Origin: DAOUBP01 sp964474695
GTDB lineage: Bacteria > Chloroflexota > Anaerolineae > CG2-30-64-16
Length of the DNA stretch: 64,000 nt
Direction of reading: 5' to 3'
Assembly (NCBI GenBank): GCA_964474695.1
Contig: CAYYTK010000018.1
Coordinates: 1-64,000 of the forward strand
The notes under the pieces were generated by a model. That model saw only the letters and a list, made by a program, of their open reading frames with translations. It did not search any database and was not told where the DNA came from. This document shows positions 49,619 through 58,518 of the stretch, piece by piece. Numbering within the stretch: the first letter of the stretch is position 1; every line of letters starts with the position of its first letter. Both the position numbers and the translations under genes were made by a program.

Positions 49619-52600
49619 TCATTCATCTCGGCCCTGCTTGCGGATCCGCCGGGCGACTTGCCAGACGGCCAATGCTAACGCGCCCAGCAGGAGGATGGCC
49701 AGCCCGGCCAGCATCAGCCCGCCCTCGAGCGTCGCGGCCCATTCCAGCAGGAGGTCCTCATCGCGGTCGTGCAGCGGGTTCGGGGTCGCGGGCCGGGGCA
49801 AATCAGGACAGGCAGGCCGGTAGAGACGCGCCGTGTCCAGGCGCCGCCAGTCCTGGTAGCCCAGGTTGCGGTTCAGCCACCCGCAGATCTTGCCGGTGTA
49901 AACCTCCGGCGTCTGCAGGATGTCGCCCCACGCCGGCCAGATGGTGAGCGCCTTGCCGGACGGTTCCCACACCACCCCCAGCACGACCGAGGTGTCCGGC
50001 GGCTGCAGCGTCGCGTCCAGCCGGCCAGTCGCCACATCCCAGACTTGCACGCGGCCGGCAGTATGCGCCGCCTCGTATAAGAACGGCACCTCCACTGCGT
50101 TGCTGGTGGCCAGGCGACGGCCATCGGGATGCCAGGCCAGTCCCGTCACCTCGTCTGTGACGCCCGTCAGGGTACGGATCGCGCGGCCCCTGGCATCCCA
50201 GATGACGACGCGGCCGGCCGTCTGGTAGATGCCATCGAAACGGGGAACCTGGACCTTGTATGCTGCCGCGAGCTGGCTTCCATCGGGCGACCAGGCCAGG
50301 CGGTTTCCGGCCGAGAGGGACTCCTGGCCAAAGAGAGCCGACTGTGAGCCTGTGTCCGCGCTCCAAAGGCGAATCTCGCCGTACTCGGAGACCGCGGCCA
50401 GGGCGTTCCCCCCCGGTCGCCAGGCCAGATCCGCAATGGGGCTGAGCGCGGGGTCCAGCGTTAGCCTCCGGCGCACCACACGCGCGTCAGGGTCCCACAG
50501 GTCGATCCGGTATTCCTTGTCATCCGATGGCGCGGCCGCACCATAGGCCGCGGCCACGGTCCGGCCATCGGAACTCCAGCTCAGAACCGTCACGGGCGGG
50601 CCGCCGGATTGTAAGGTAGTCGAAACCGGGTTGCCTCCCGCCAGCTCTCGCCAAAGGGTGATGCTTCCATCGCTGTCGCCTACGGCCAGCACGAGCTGAT
50701 CAGGGTGCCAAGCGATGCGCCGAGGCGCGTCTATCGCTCGGTAGGAATCCGCCAAGGCATCGGGGAGTTCGACCAGGCGCTGAGACGTCTTGAACCAGAC
50801 TTTCGCCCCACCGGAGACGCGATCGATGAAGGCCAGAGCCTGTCCTGAAGCATGCCAGGCGGCATACGATGCAGATACTGGCTGGCTTGTCTGCCCCGCC
50901 TCCGGCATGAGCGGTGCAGCTACAAGCGGCGCCGGCCTGTTGGCAGCAATATCGGGATTCCAAAGCAGCACGTAACCTTCGGTCGTCCCGATCGCCAGCA
51001 AGTGGCCCGCGGGATGCCACGCCAACGCTGGCCCGTAACCCGTATGGGTCTGCAGAGTATTGAGCAGCTCGCCGTGCTGCACATCCCATAGGATCACTTC
51101 ACCCTGGCCGGTCCCCATGGCCAGCACGGCGCCTGTAGGATGCCAAGCCAGGCCCACAACCGAGCCGTGGTAGCCCTGTCCTGCGCGCCCGTCCAGATAC
51201 TCCGATACGCCCGGCAGCTCCTGGATCGCGGCCCCATCCCACAACACCACGCCATTCCCGACAGCCACGGCTAACCTGGGCTGCTGCGTATCCCAGGCCG
51301 CGCTCCTGACGTCGCCCCAAGTCGCCGTATCGAACTCGACCTCTCTGTTTGTCTGCTGGTCGCGAATCACGGCATGGCCGCTATACAGGATAGCCGCCAA
51401 CAGGCGGCCGGAATGTTCCCAGGCCAGCGTTACCACTTCTGTGAAGGGTTGGTGCTCCGGTAAGGACCACACCCCTTGGGGCGCCAGGGTCGTCGTATCC
51501 CAGAAACCCACCTGTCCGCCCACGCCCAGCGCCAATTCGGTCCCTTGCGGGGCCCACGCCAGGGGCCCCGGGAGAGCCTGACCGATCGGCTTGAACGCGA
51601 TCGTCTCGTGTTCGGCGTCCCAGAACCGGACCCCGTACACCCTATCCGAGCTATTCCACGCGATCCAGGCCAGCCGCTTGCCGTCAGACTGCCAGGCGAC
51701 GCCCTTCGCGATCCCGCCCGGGGGGGCAGGCTCTGCTGCGGCCTGCCACTGGCCGCTCTGTTCCTCCCAGACGACCACCCGGCCATCCGCTCCGGCGGAT
51801 GCCAGCGCCTTGCCATCGGGCCGCCAGGCAAGGTTGTACACCGCATCTGTGTGCCGTCCCAGCGCGGTGACCGGTGTTTCCCCCAGCACAAAGGGCGCCT
51901 GGGCCAGCACCTCAACCCCTTCGGTGCGGCTTAATTGATTCGCATGCAGGGCAAGCAGCGTTGCAGTCAGGTAATTTCGTTCTTTGAACAGTGTGCTGCT
52001 TTGGGCGCCGATCTGCCGGGCGCTGACCAGGTTTGCCTGCCGCCATGCAAGGAACGAAGCGACCACCGCCAGCGCGGCCACCATGATCAAGACGGAGGCC
52101 AGGCCGCGCAGGCGCCGCGCCGAACGCGCCTGGTCGCTGGCTCGCGCGCGCTCAGCTTCGGCGCGCTGCTCTTGCTCCCGGGCCAACGCCTGCGCCTGCG
52201 CCAGCTCACGCTGCCGTGCGGCCTCCTTTTCCTGCTCCGCGGCCGCGAGCGCCGCACGGCTTGTCGAGGCCAGCTCGGTCAGCGCCGTGCTGTAGCCCAA
52301 TTCGGCCGCTGCCGGGCTGGCCAGCCATTCTTCGGCCTGGCCCAGCTCGAGCGCGTTCAACAGCGCCTTGGGGTCGCGATTGCGCGCGAGCCAGTTGGCG
52401 GCCCAGTCCTCCAGCCGGCGCCGCGCCTGTTCAGGCTGCCGCTGCTCGCGCACCAGGTCGCGCAGCGCGGGCCAGCCTGTGAAGAGCGCCTCATGTGCGA
52501 TGTCCACCCGTGTGTCCTGACCCGCCTCGCCGCTTAGGGTCAGCAGACGGTTCTCTGCCAGGTGTTTCAGCGTCTCGTCGAAGGCGGCCGGGCCGTCATC

Positions 52601-53974
52601 ATTGGAGCGCAGCGCATCCTCCGGCTGCTGGCGGCGGGTATCCGACCGGCCCTCGCCGAACTGCACCAGGCGCAGAAAGATGCGGCGTGCGATGACTTCG
52701 TGGCGGGGCGAACGCCGCGCCAGTTCCACCAGGGTTGCGTTGGCCTTGGTCTCCAGCGCGGCAGCCAGGCCGCTGTGCCCGCTGCCTAATCGCTCGTAGG
52801 CCGCGAGCGTGAGCAGGCGGCCGTCCATCCTAGCCCAGAGCTGAACCAGCGCCTCCTGCACCAGCGGCAGCGCCCCGCGTTCCTCGGCTGCATCGGCCAG
52901 CAGGCGCTCGACGAGACGCGGTTCGAGATAGACTTCCTGCGCCGCGGCGGGCCTCTCGATGGCGGCCGCCAAGGCTTCCCCGCGCAGCGGTGCAATCTCC
53001 AGGCGTTCGGCCGGCGGCACCGGCCAAAGAGCGGTCTCCATCAGGTCAGTGTAGAAGAAATCGCCGCGGATGGCGAGCACGAGGCTGCACGTCTCGGCCG
53101 CGCGCAGCGTTTGCAGCGCGGCAACGAAGGCAACCTGTTCCGACCTGCCTGCCTGGGTGAAAAGCTCCTCGAACTGGTCGACCACCAGCAGGAGGCGTCT
53201 TGCGGGAGGGTGTGCAGCGAGCAAGCTGTCCAGGCTGCGGTTGAAGTCGAGGGTCGGATCAGCGCCAAGTGCCTGGGCCAGCGCCCGCAGCGGCTGGCTG
53301 CCGGGGCGCAACGCGGCTACGCACCAGTAGCCGGACGGGAAGAAACTGCTTTCGGGCAGCCGGGGCAGGAGGCCCGCGTTGAGCAGGGAAGACTTGCCGG
53401 AGCCGGAGTCGCCGATCACTACCAGGAAGCGCTGGTGGCGCAGGCGCTGGAGCATGTCGTCGATCTCTGGCTCGCGGCCGTAGAAGAAGCGGGCGTCGCC
53501 GGCCTGGAACGGGGCCATGCCGGGGTAGGGGCATCGGACCGGCGTCAGAGCGGGCATAGGCTGGCCGAGCAGATCTCTGAGCCGCGCGATCTCCTGGTCC
53601 CAGTTGGCCTGCTCGGTGCAATCGAGCGCTACGCGGAAGCTGAGCCGCAGCGGCAGCTCGCACTGCTGGAGTTGGATGGGGATGAGCCGCGCTTGATGCT
53701 GGGTGATGGCGAGCTGTGAGGCAAAATCCGCACCCAACTCGCTCCATACGTCGGCCAGGTAAGTGGGGCTGAGGATCAGCAGGGTGAAACGGCTGGCCGT
53801 CACCGCGCGCTCGATCTCAGTGACCAGCGGCGCTCCCGGCTGAAAGGCATCGGGCATCAGAACGCGTTCGGCGGACAGGCCGAGCGCGGGCAGAAGGTAG
53901 CCGCGCACCCAGGCGCCATCACTGCGGGCGTGTGAGATGAAGAGGTCGTAGCTGGACCCGGGCCAGTCGCTCAT
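49619..53974 (-). CDS. Membrane TIR-nSTAND-WD40 receptor protein
   Basis: The 1451-residue protein has, in order: a TIR domain (residues 9-137; SSYDLFISHARSDG, and SPTYLADVWSELGAD with the putative NADase Glu79); an nSTAND1-type NTPase (CPYPGMAPFQAGDARFFYGRE, Walker A GDSGSGKSS at 188-196, Walker B LLLVVDQFEELF at 262-272); a helical/winged-helix part; a coiled coil; and a membrane segment near 625-645. WD40 repeats follow from about 700 to 1370: I count 14, enough for two seven-bladed propellers. A C-terminal motif (CGWLNRNLGYQDWRR) and a second membrane segment (1420-1440) end it. Topology suggests TIR/STAND inside and propellers outside. The start at 53974 was chosen because upstream codons lie within the MFS gene and the promoter abuts it. 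Confidence 0.93.
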   Translation of the reverse strand: MSDWPGSSYDLFISHARSDGAWVRGYLLPALGLSAERVLMPDAFQPGAPLVTEIERAVTASRFTLLILSPTYLADVWSELGADFASQLAITQHQARLIPIQLQQCELPLRLSFRVALDCTEQANWDQEIARLRDLLGQPMPALTPVRCPYPGMAPFQAGDARFFYGREPEIDDMLQRLRHQRFLVVIGDSGSGKSSLLNAGLLPRLPESSFFPSGYWCVAALRPGSQPLRALAQALGADPTLDFNRSLDSLLAAHPPARRLLLVVDQFEELFTQAGRSEQVAFVAALQTLRAAETCSLVLAIRGDFFYTDLMETALWPVPPAERLEIAPLRGEALAAAIERPAAAQEVYLEPRLVERLLADAAEERGALPLVQEALVQLWARMDGRLLTLAAYERLGSGHSGLAAALETKANATLVELARRSPRHEVIARRIFLRLVQFGEGRSDTRRQQPEDALRSNDDGPAAFDETLKHLAENRLLTLSGEAGQDTRVDIAHEALFTGWPALRDLVREQRQPEQARRRLEDWAANWLARNRDPKALLNALELGQAEEWLASPAAAELGYSTALTELASTSRAALAAAEQEKEAARQRELAQAQALAREQEQRAEAERARASDQARSARRLRGLASVLIMVAALAVVASFLAWRQANLVSARQIGAQSSTLFKERNYLTATLLALHANQLSRTEGVEVLAQAPFVLGETPVTALGRHTDAVYNLAWRPDGKALASAGADGRVVVWEEQSGQWQAAAEPAPPGGIAKGVAWQSDGKRLAWIAWNSSDRVYGVRFWDAEHETIAFKPIGQALPGPLAWAPQGTELALGVGGQVGFWDTTTLAPQGVWSLPEHQPFTEVVTLAWEHSGRLLAAILYSGHAVIRDQQTNREVEFDTATWGDVRSAAWDTQQPRLAVAVGNGVVLWDGAAIQELPGVSEYLDGRAGQGYHGSVVGLAWHPTGAVLAMGTGQGEVILWDVQHGELLNTLQTHTGYGPALAWHPAGHLLAIGTTEGYVLLWNPDIAANRPAPLVAAPLMPEAGQTSQPVSASYAAWHASGQALAFIDRVSGGAKVWFKTSQRLVELPDALADSYRAIDAPRRIAWHPDQLVLAVGDSDGSITLWRELAGGNPVSTTLQSGGPPVTVLSWSSDGRTVAAAYGAAAPSDDKEYRIDLWDPDARVVRRRLTLDPALSPIADLAWRPGGNALAAVSEYGEIRLWSADTGSQSALFGQESLSAGNRLAWSPDGSQLAAAYKVQVPRFDGIYQTAGRVVIWDARGRAIRTLTGVTDEVTGLAWHPDGRRLATSNAVEVPFLYEAAHTAGRVQVWDVATGRLDATLQPPDTSVVLGVVWEPSGKALTIWPAWGDILQTPEVYTGKICGWLNRNLGYQDWRRLDTARLYRPACPDLPRPATPNPLHDRDEDLLLEWAATLEGGLMLAGLAILLLGALALAVWQVARRIRKQGRDE

Positions 53975-53981
53975 CGGGCTT

Positions 53982-54010
53982 ATTATCGCGCCGCGCCAGG
54001 CCTGCGTCAA
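53982..54010 (-). promoter_or_regulatory. Promoter of the TIR-STAND operon, apparently leaderless
   Basis: Minus strand: TTGACG (54005-54010), exactly 17 bases, then GATAAT (53982-53987). Transcription would start within a base or two of the ATG at 53974, and no ribosome-binding site precedes it. The -35 overlaps the stop codon of the MFS gene. Confidence 0.75.
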
Positions 54011-55218
54011 GCACTCTTTTTTGGAACTCGCGGCTCTTGCACAGCCGCGATGATCCCGAGCGCGAACAGCGGCGCGAGCGCTATCAACAGGAACGCGGGC
54101 CGGCCACCCCAGCCCTCGATCACCGCGCCGATGCCAAGGGAGCTGGCGAAGAGGCCTGCGGAGCTGGCGCTCGACAGCAGCGACAGCCCGCTCCCCACAG
54201 ATTCCAGGGGCAGCAGGTCGGTGGCCAGCGCCTGCAGCAGCGGCGACGCGCCCGCCAACAGCGCCAGCAGCACGGACGCGCCCCAGAAGCCCCACGGCGA
54301 GCCGGCGAACGCAAAGGCCGCTAAACTGACAGCACCTGCGGCCAGGCACGCCTGCAATAGCCGCTTGCGACCGATGCGGTCGGAGAGCCAGCCCAATGCC
54401 AGCGGCAGTGGCAGACTGATTGCGCCGCCGATGGCCGTTGCGAGCGAGATAGCCGTGGCCGAGAACCCGAACTGGTCCATGACGATCGCGCGGCCCAGGT
54501 TGCCGCCGAAGCTGGACAGGCCGAAGAGAAGCATCGCGGCCACCACGAGATAGAAGTCACGCCCCAGCCCGGCCCGTCCCTCCCCGGCATCCCAAGCCGC
54601 AGGCGACGGCTCGGAGGCGATGGGCCTTGTGTCCGTCCTTCCCCGACCCTCCGGCTCTACGACCACCAGCGCCGGCAGCAGACTGCCCAGGCAGAGCAGG
54701 CCGTTGATCGTGAACAGCGTATTGAAACCGAACCGGTCGGCGATCGGCCCACAGACCAGGCCGCTGAGCAGTTGCGATGCCCCGATCGTCAAGGTCAGAA
54801 CGCCGAAGCTGCGCCCGCGTTCTGCCTGGTCTGCCAACATGCCTGTCAGGATGATGATCATGTTGATGGCAATGCAGAAGGTGAAGCCGCCAGCCAGGTT
54901 AATCAGCGTCAATTGCTGCCAGGTGGTTGCGCCGGTCATCAGCCACCACGTCGCGGCAAACAGTCCCGCGCTGATGTAGAAGATCCCCTTGCGCCGCCCC
55001 AGGCGGTCGGCCAGCCACCCCGAGAGCAGGGTGCCCGCAACGCCGGTGAGGTTGCCTGCTGCATTGAAGATGCCGGATGCTGAGGGGCCGCCCTCTAACT
55101 GCGTGATGTATACCGGCCACAGGCTGCCGGTGCCGAACGCCGCGACCAGCAGCATGAAATAGGCGGCCGCCATTGCAAATAGCGGCCGGCGGGAGAGGTT
55201 CCGGGGAGAATGAGCCAT
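54007..55218 (-). CDS. Major facilitator superfamily transporter
   Basis: The 403-residue protein has twelve predicted membrane segments and the MFS motif A in loop 2-3 (GWLADRLGRRKGIFY) with a variant in the second half (GWLSDRIGRKRLLQ). It is thus a secondary transporter, probably a proton-coupled exporter of small molecules. Substrate is unknown; length and motif arrangement fit a drug or metabolite exporter. The gene is upstream of the TIR-STAND receptor on the same strand. Read-through is possible, but the separate promoter at its 3' end suggests it is not part of that system. Confidence 0.92.
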   Translation of the reverse strand: MAHSPRNLSRRPLFAMAAAYFMLLVAAFGTGSLWPVYITQLEGGPSASGIFNAAGNLTGVAGTLLSGWLADRLGRRKGIFYISAGLFAATWWLMTGATTWQQLTLINLAGGFTFCIAINMIIILTGMLADQAERGRSFGVLTLTIGASQLLSGLVCGPIADRFGFNTLFTINGLLCLGSLLPALVVVEPEGRGRTDTRPIASEPSPAAWDAGEGRAGLGRDFYLVVAAMLLFGLSSFGGNLGRAIVMDQFGFSATAISLATAIGGAISLPLPLALGWLSDRIGRKRLLQACLAAGAVSLAAFAFAGSPWGFWGASVLLALLAGASPLLQALATDLLPLESVGSGLSLLSSASSAGLFASSLGIGAVIEGWGGRPAFLLIALAPLFALGIIAAVQEPRVPKKSA

Positions 55219-55270
55219 GGTTGGCAGAGGATAGCACGAACCCGGAGAGGGGTCAAGGTGGTGCTAGAAA

Positions 55271-55311
55271 CGGGGACGTTTTGCGCAGCGGAGCCGCGCG
55301 AAACGTCCCCG
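55271..55311. repeat. Long imperfect hairpin between MFS and beta-helix genes
   Basis: Arms 55271-55286 (CGGGGACGTTTTGCGC) and 55296-55311 (GCGCGAAACGTCCCCG) pair with one mismatch. It lies 14 bases downstream of the beta-helix gene stop (minus strand) and may terminate it, although the T-run is weak. It looks like a third palindromic repeat type. Confidence 0.75.
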
Positions 55312-55325
55312 CACAACTCAGCGCT

Positions 55326-57674
55326 TCACGGCGCGATCGCGGTGGAGTCGTAGAGCGGCCCGCCGTCGACGGCCGGCTTGGCCTGGCTGAACGGCACCGT
55401 GACGATTACCTCGCCCTGGCATGCGCCGCCGTGCCCGTCAACGGCTCTGAATCCGATGTGGTAGGCGCGGCCATCGGAGCCTTTGGCCGCGACGCGCTCG
55501 GCGCGCACCTCAGCCTGTGACGCGCCCACCCCGCGGCCATCGGGTGCAAAGCCCCCATCCCCTTCGGTGTCCACCGGCTCATCCTGGCGGATGCCCGTGA
55601 TGGTCACCGTGAGCGGGTCGCCGTCCGGGTCGGTCACGCCCAATACGTCGATCAGAACGAACTTATGGTTCGCCGGCCACAACAGCGCCGGGCTGGCCGC
55701 AGCTCCCGCGCAGACCGGGGCCTGGTTCAGCACCGTCACCGTCAGGGTGTCCTGGCCGGTCGCGGCCTCCTTATCCTGCACCGCCAGCGTCATCGTGTAC
55801 GAGCCTTCCTGGTCGAAGCTGGTCGTGGCGTCGAGCGCCGCACCGTATTCCGCCGTGCCTGAGAGATCGGCCGCACCGTCCCCGTCCAGGTCCCAGCTCC
55901 AGGCATAAGGCGCATCGAGCGCGCCGGCTGGGTCGCTCCACGCGCCGGAGAGCGCCACCGCGGCCCCGCGCTGCACCGTCTGATCGGCCCCGGCTTCGAC
56001 GTCCGGCGCGATGTTTGCCACGGTCACCGTGGCATCGGCGCTGGCGCTCAACCCGCCGGGATCGATGGCTTGCACCGCGATCGTGTACGTGCTGGGACCG
56101 TCGAGGCTGCCCGCCTGAAACGAGACATTCTGTCCTGGCGTCTCGAAGACGCCATCGTGGTCCAGGTCCCAGGCATAGGCCAGTATCTGTCCTTCGGGGT
56201 CGTCGCCCGTGGCCTGCACTAGCACTGTACCGCCCTCGTCGACCGAGTAAGGCCCCCCGGCCGACACTGAAGGCGGTTGGTTCTTAAGCTCAAAGGCGCC
56301 GATGTCGCACTGAGCATCGTTGCGATCCTCCCCGCGCTGATCCTCGCCGCTCACCGGGGCCGCAGCGCAGGTGGTGTTGTCGCCGGCGTTGATGGCGGGC
56401 GAACCGGACAGCAGGGCGAAAGTCTGCGTTGGGCCGCCGTTGTCTGCCAGCGCGGCGAGCAGTGGGTCGCCTGTCTTGAAGTTGACGCCGTTGGTTGAAC
56501 AGGAGCCATCTTCCACCAGGTTGTTGAGATTGGTCACGATGGTGCCGGTGTCGTAACAATCTCCACCGGTCACGGAGTTGGCGATGATGTTGTTAGCGAA
56601 GTGCAGAACCCTTCCTCCGTAAGTGCCGTTCCAGAGGCCGCCGCCAAGGAATGCACTGTTGCCGGAGAAGGTGCAGTTGTTCAATGTTCCCTGGCCTGCA
56701 TTGCCGAATCCGCCGCCGCCACCTTCGCTGCCGGATCCGGTCGCGCTGTTGTCCGAGAAGGTGCAGTTGCCCACCCTGATGGTGCCGGCATTGTTGTAGA
56801 TGCCGCCCGCTGACCTGGCGCTGTTGCCCGAGAAGGTGCTGTTGCGCACCGTCATGTTGCCGTAATGGTTGCAGATGCCGCCTCCGGCCGCGGCCCCCGT
56901 ATTGTTGGAGAAGGTGCTGTCCATAACCGTCGGGGCGCCGCCTTGCTGGTAGATGCCGCCGCCACAGTCGCCTGTGCTGTTACCGGAGAAGGTGCTGTTG
57001 CTCACCGTCAGCCCGCTCCCCCAGCTCGCGATGCCCCCGCCCCAGCCCGTCCCCCCGCTGTTGCCGGAGAAGGTGCTGTCGGTCACGATGATCGTACCGT
57101 TGTTGCGGAGACCGCCGCCCCCGGCGCGGGTAGTGTTGGCTGAGAAGAAGCAGTTCGTTACCGTCGTCGTGCCCTGGTTGTGGAGACCGCCACCGTAGTA
57201 GGCAGTGCTGGCGGTGAAGATGCAGTTCGTTACCGTCAACACGCCGTAGTTGACGAGGCCGCCGCCGAAGAAGCCGCTTCCGGCGTTTCCGCGTGTAATG
57301 GTCAGGTGGTTGAGCGTGGCGGTGACATCCGAGTTGACATAGAACACCCGGTAGGCATTCACCCCATCAAGGGTGATGGACGCAGCCAGCGCCGAGCCGT
57401 CAATCGTCACACTCTTGCTAAGGGTCAGAACGCCGCCCAAGGTGATCGTGCCACCGCTGAGGCTGGCATCGAAAACGATCGTATCGCCGCTGGCCGCGGC
57501 CGCGATAGCTTCGCGCAAAGAGCAATCGCTGTCGCAGGCGCCGTCGTTGGTGTCGGCGGTCTTGGTCACCGTCCAGGTGGTCGCCGTCGCGCCGAGAGAA
57601 GATACGCCGGCGAGCATGAGGATCGCCAGCGCCAGGATCGAAACAAGCCGTTGCAGTGTACGTGAGCCGAACAT
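55326..57674 (-). CDS. Secreted right-handed beta-helix protein with PKD-like domains
   Basis: The 782-residue protein has a signal peptide (MFGSRTLQRLVSILALAIL, cleavage near LGATA), a CSLREA segment (DCSLREAIAAAASGDTI) and a parallel beta-helix of repeated NCTFSGNSA-type coils (residues 80-400). Then come two PKD-like domains (PPSVSAGGPYSVDEGG, APDVEAGADQTVQRG) and a C-terminal Ig-like region. Such proteins are often surface adhesins or polysaccharide-binding proteins; no catalytic residues of pectate lyases are apparent. The start at 57674 has GAGGAG at the right distance. No surface-anchoring motif is evident at the C-terminus. Confidence 0.9.
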   Translation of the reverse strand: MFGSRTLQRLVSILALAILMLAGVSSLGATATTWTVTKTADTNDGACDSDCSLREAIAAAASGDTIVFDASLSGGTITLGGVLTLSKSVTIDGSALAASITLDGVNAYRVFYVNSDVTATLNHLTITRGNAGSGFFGGGLVNYGVLTVTNCIFTASTAYYGGGLHNQGTTTVTNCFFSANTTRAGGGGLRNNGTIIVTDSTFSGNSGGTGWGGGIASWGSGLTVSNSTFSGNSTGDCGGGIYQQGGAPTVMDSTFSNNTGAAAGGGICNHYGNMTVRNSTFSGNSARSAGGIYNNAGTIRVGNCTFSDNSATGSGSEGGGGGFGNAGQGTLNNCTFSGNSAFLGGGLWNGTYGGRVLHFANNIIANSVTGGDCYDTGTIVTNLNNLVEDGSCSTNGVNFKTGDPLLAALADNGGPTQTFALLSGSPAINAGDNTTCAAAPVSGEDQRGEDRNDAQCDIGAFELKNQPPSVSAGGPYSVDEGGTVLVQATGDDPEGQILAYAWDLDHDGVFETPGQNVSFQAGSLDGPSTYTIAVQAIDPGGLSASADATVTVANIAPDVEAGADQTVQRGAAVALSGAWSDPAGALDAPYAWSWDLDGDGAADLSGTAEYGAALDATTSFDQEGSYTMTLAVQDKEAATGQDTLTVTVLNQAPVCAGAAASPALLWPANHKFVLIDVLGVTDPDGDPLTVTITGIRQDEPVDTEGDGGFAPDGRGVGASQAEVRAERVAAKGSDGRAYHIGFRAVDGHGGACQGEVIVTVPFSQAKPAVDGGPLYDSTAIAP

Positions 57675-57866
57675 AGCATCCACTCCTCTTTGACCCGAAG
57701 CCACACAACGAATATCCCGCGCCGCTGCCTACAGGATTGAGAGCTATTTCTCTCGTAACATGATGACGTTGGCCCGGCAATATGGATACGATGAAAATCC
57801 TTGTCGACTTCGTGGCCGAGGTAGAGTTCTTCAACAACATTGTTTCGGGATGGCGAGTGTTGCAGC

Positions 57867-58361
57867 TTACAGAGGGTGTCGCGAGGGGTTCTGAAACGCT
57901 ACCAGCTCCTCCTCGATGCTCTTGCTGAGATCCTTGAGGCGCATTGCACGCTCCTGCAGCTCGATGTCTTCGGGAGTCACCGGCTTCCACTTCGGAACGG
58001 GGGTGGGACGGCCGTCGGCGTCCAGGGCCACAAACACCATCACGCAGCTCGTTGTCGGTTCGTACTCGGAATGGCGCGGGTCGCGCGATCTGACGTTGAC
58101 CGCGATGGTCATACTGGTGCGGCCCGTATGGATCAGCCGCGAGCAGACCTCGATCACGTGGCCCAGACTCACGGGTTTCAGGAAGGTGATGCCGCTGACA
58201 GAGATGGTAACGCATGGCAGGCCGCTCCAGCCGATAGCACACGCGCCGGCCCCCTCGTCCATCCACTTCATCATCGCACCGCCGTGCACGTTTCCGTAGC
58301 GGTTGCTGTTTTCCGTGCCGGCGAGGAAGCGCATTGTAAACTCACGATCTGTTCCGGGCAT
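57867..58361 (-). CDS. Acyl-CoA thioesterase (hotdog fold, YciA/BFIT type)
   Basis: The 164-residue hotdog-fold enzyme hydrolyses acyl-CoA thioesters in the cytoplasm. The family signature GNVHGGAMMKWMDEGAGACA includes the catalytic Asp/Glu region, and the second half has FLKPVSLGHVIEVCSRLIHTGRTSM. The C-terminal 40 residues (PEDIELQERAMRLKDLSK) form the usual helical extension of this subfamily. AGGAGG precedes the ATG. It stands alone between the beta-helix gene and the zinc-ribbon gene; the roughly 190-base gap toward the beta-helix gene holds nothing I can support as a gene. Confidence 0.92.
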   Translation of the reverse strand: MPGTDREFTMRFLAGTENSNRYGNVHGGAMMKWMDEGAGACAIGWSGLPCVTISVSGITFLKPVSLGHVIEVCSRLIHTGRTSMTIAVNVRSRDPRHSEYEPTTSCVMVFVALDADGRPTPVPKWKPVTPEDIELQERAMRLKDLSKSIEEELVAFQNPSRHPL

Positions 58362-58453
58362 GAGGTCCTCCTGATCAGGCTACTGGGTTGCGATTCATGA
58401 GAACATTATAGCAGAGCTGACAGCTTCCAGGAACCTGCCGGCTGATATATAGA

Positions 58454-58486
58454 AAAGACCAGGTCTCTATGTGAAACCTGGTCTCT
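58454..58486. repeat. Palindromic repeat (element A copy 6), terminator-like
   Basis: AGACCAGGT (58456-58464) pairs with ACCTGGTCT (58476-58484); the minus strand continues into TTTTCT. It is about 30 bases downstream of the zinc-ribbon gene stop and likely terminates it. Confidence 0.78.
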
Positions 58487-58518
58487 TTGCTGTTTAAGCT
58501 ACTGGGCGTTGGCTACTC

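Noticed and set aside
53975..54349. N-terminal extension of the TIR-STAND protein by about 125 residues
   Set aside because: The added frame lies antisense-frame within the MFS gene, is low-complexity in look, and crosses the promoter next to the ATG at 53974.
57791..57866. Short plus-strand reading frame beginning MKILVDFVAEVEFF between the beta-helix and thioesterase genes
   Set aside because: No ribosome-binding site, no family match and it runs into the thioesterase 3' end; not supported as a gene.
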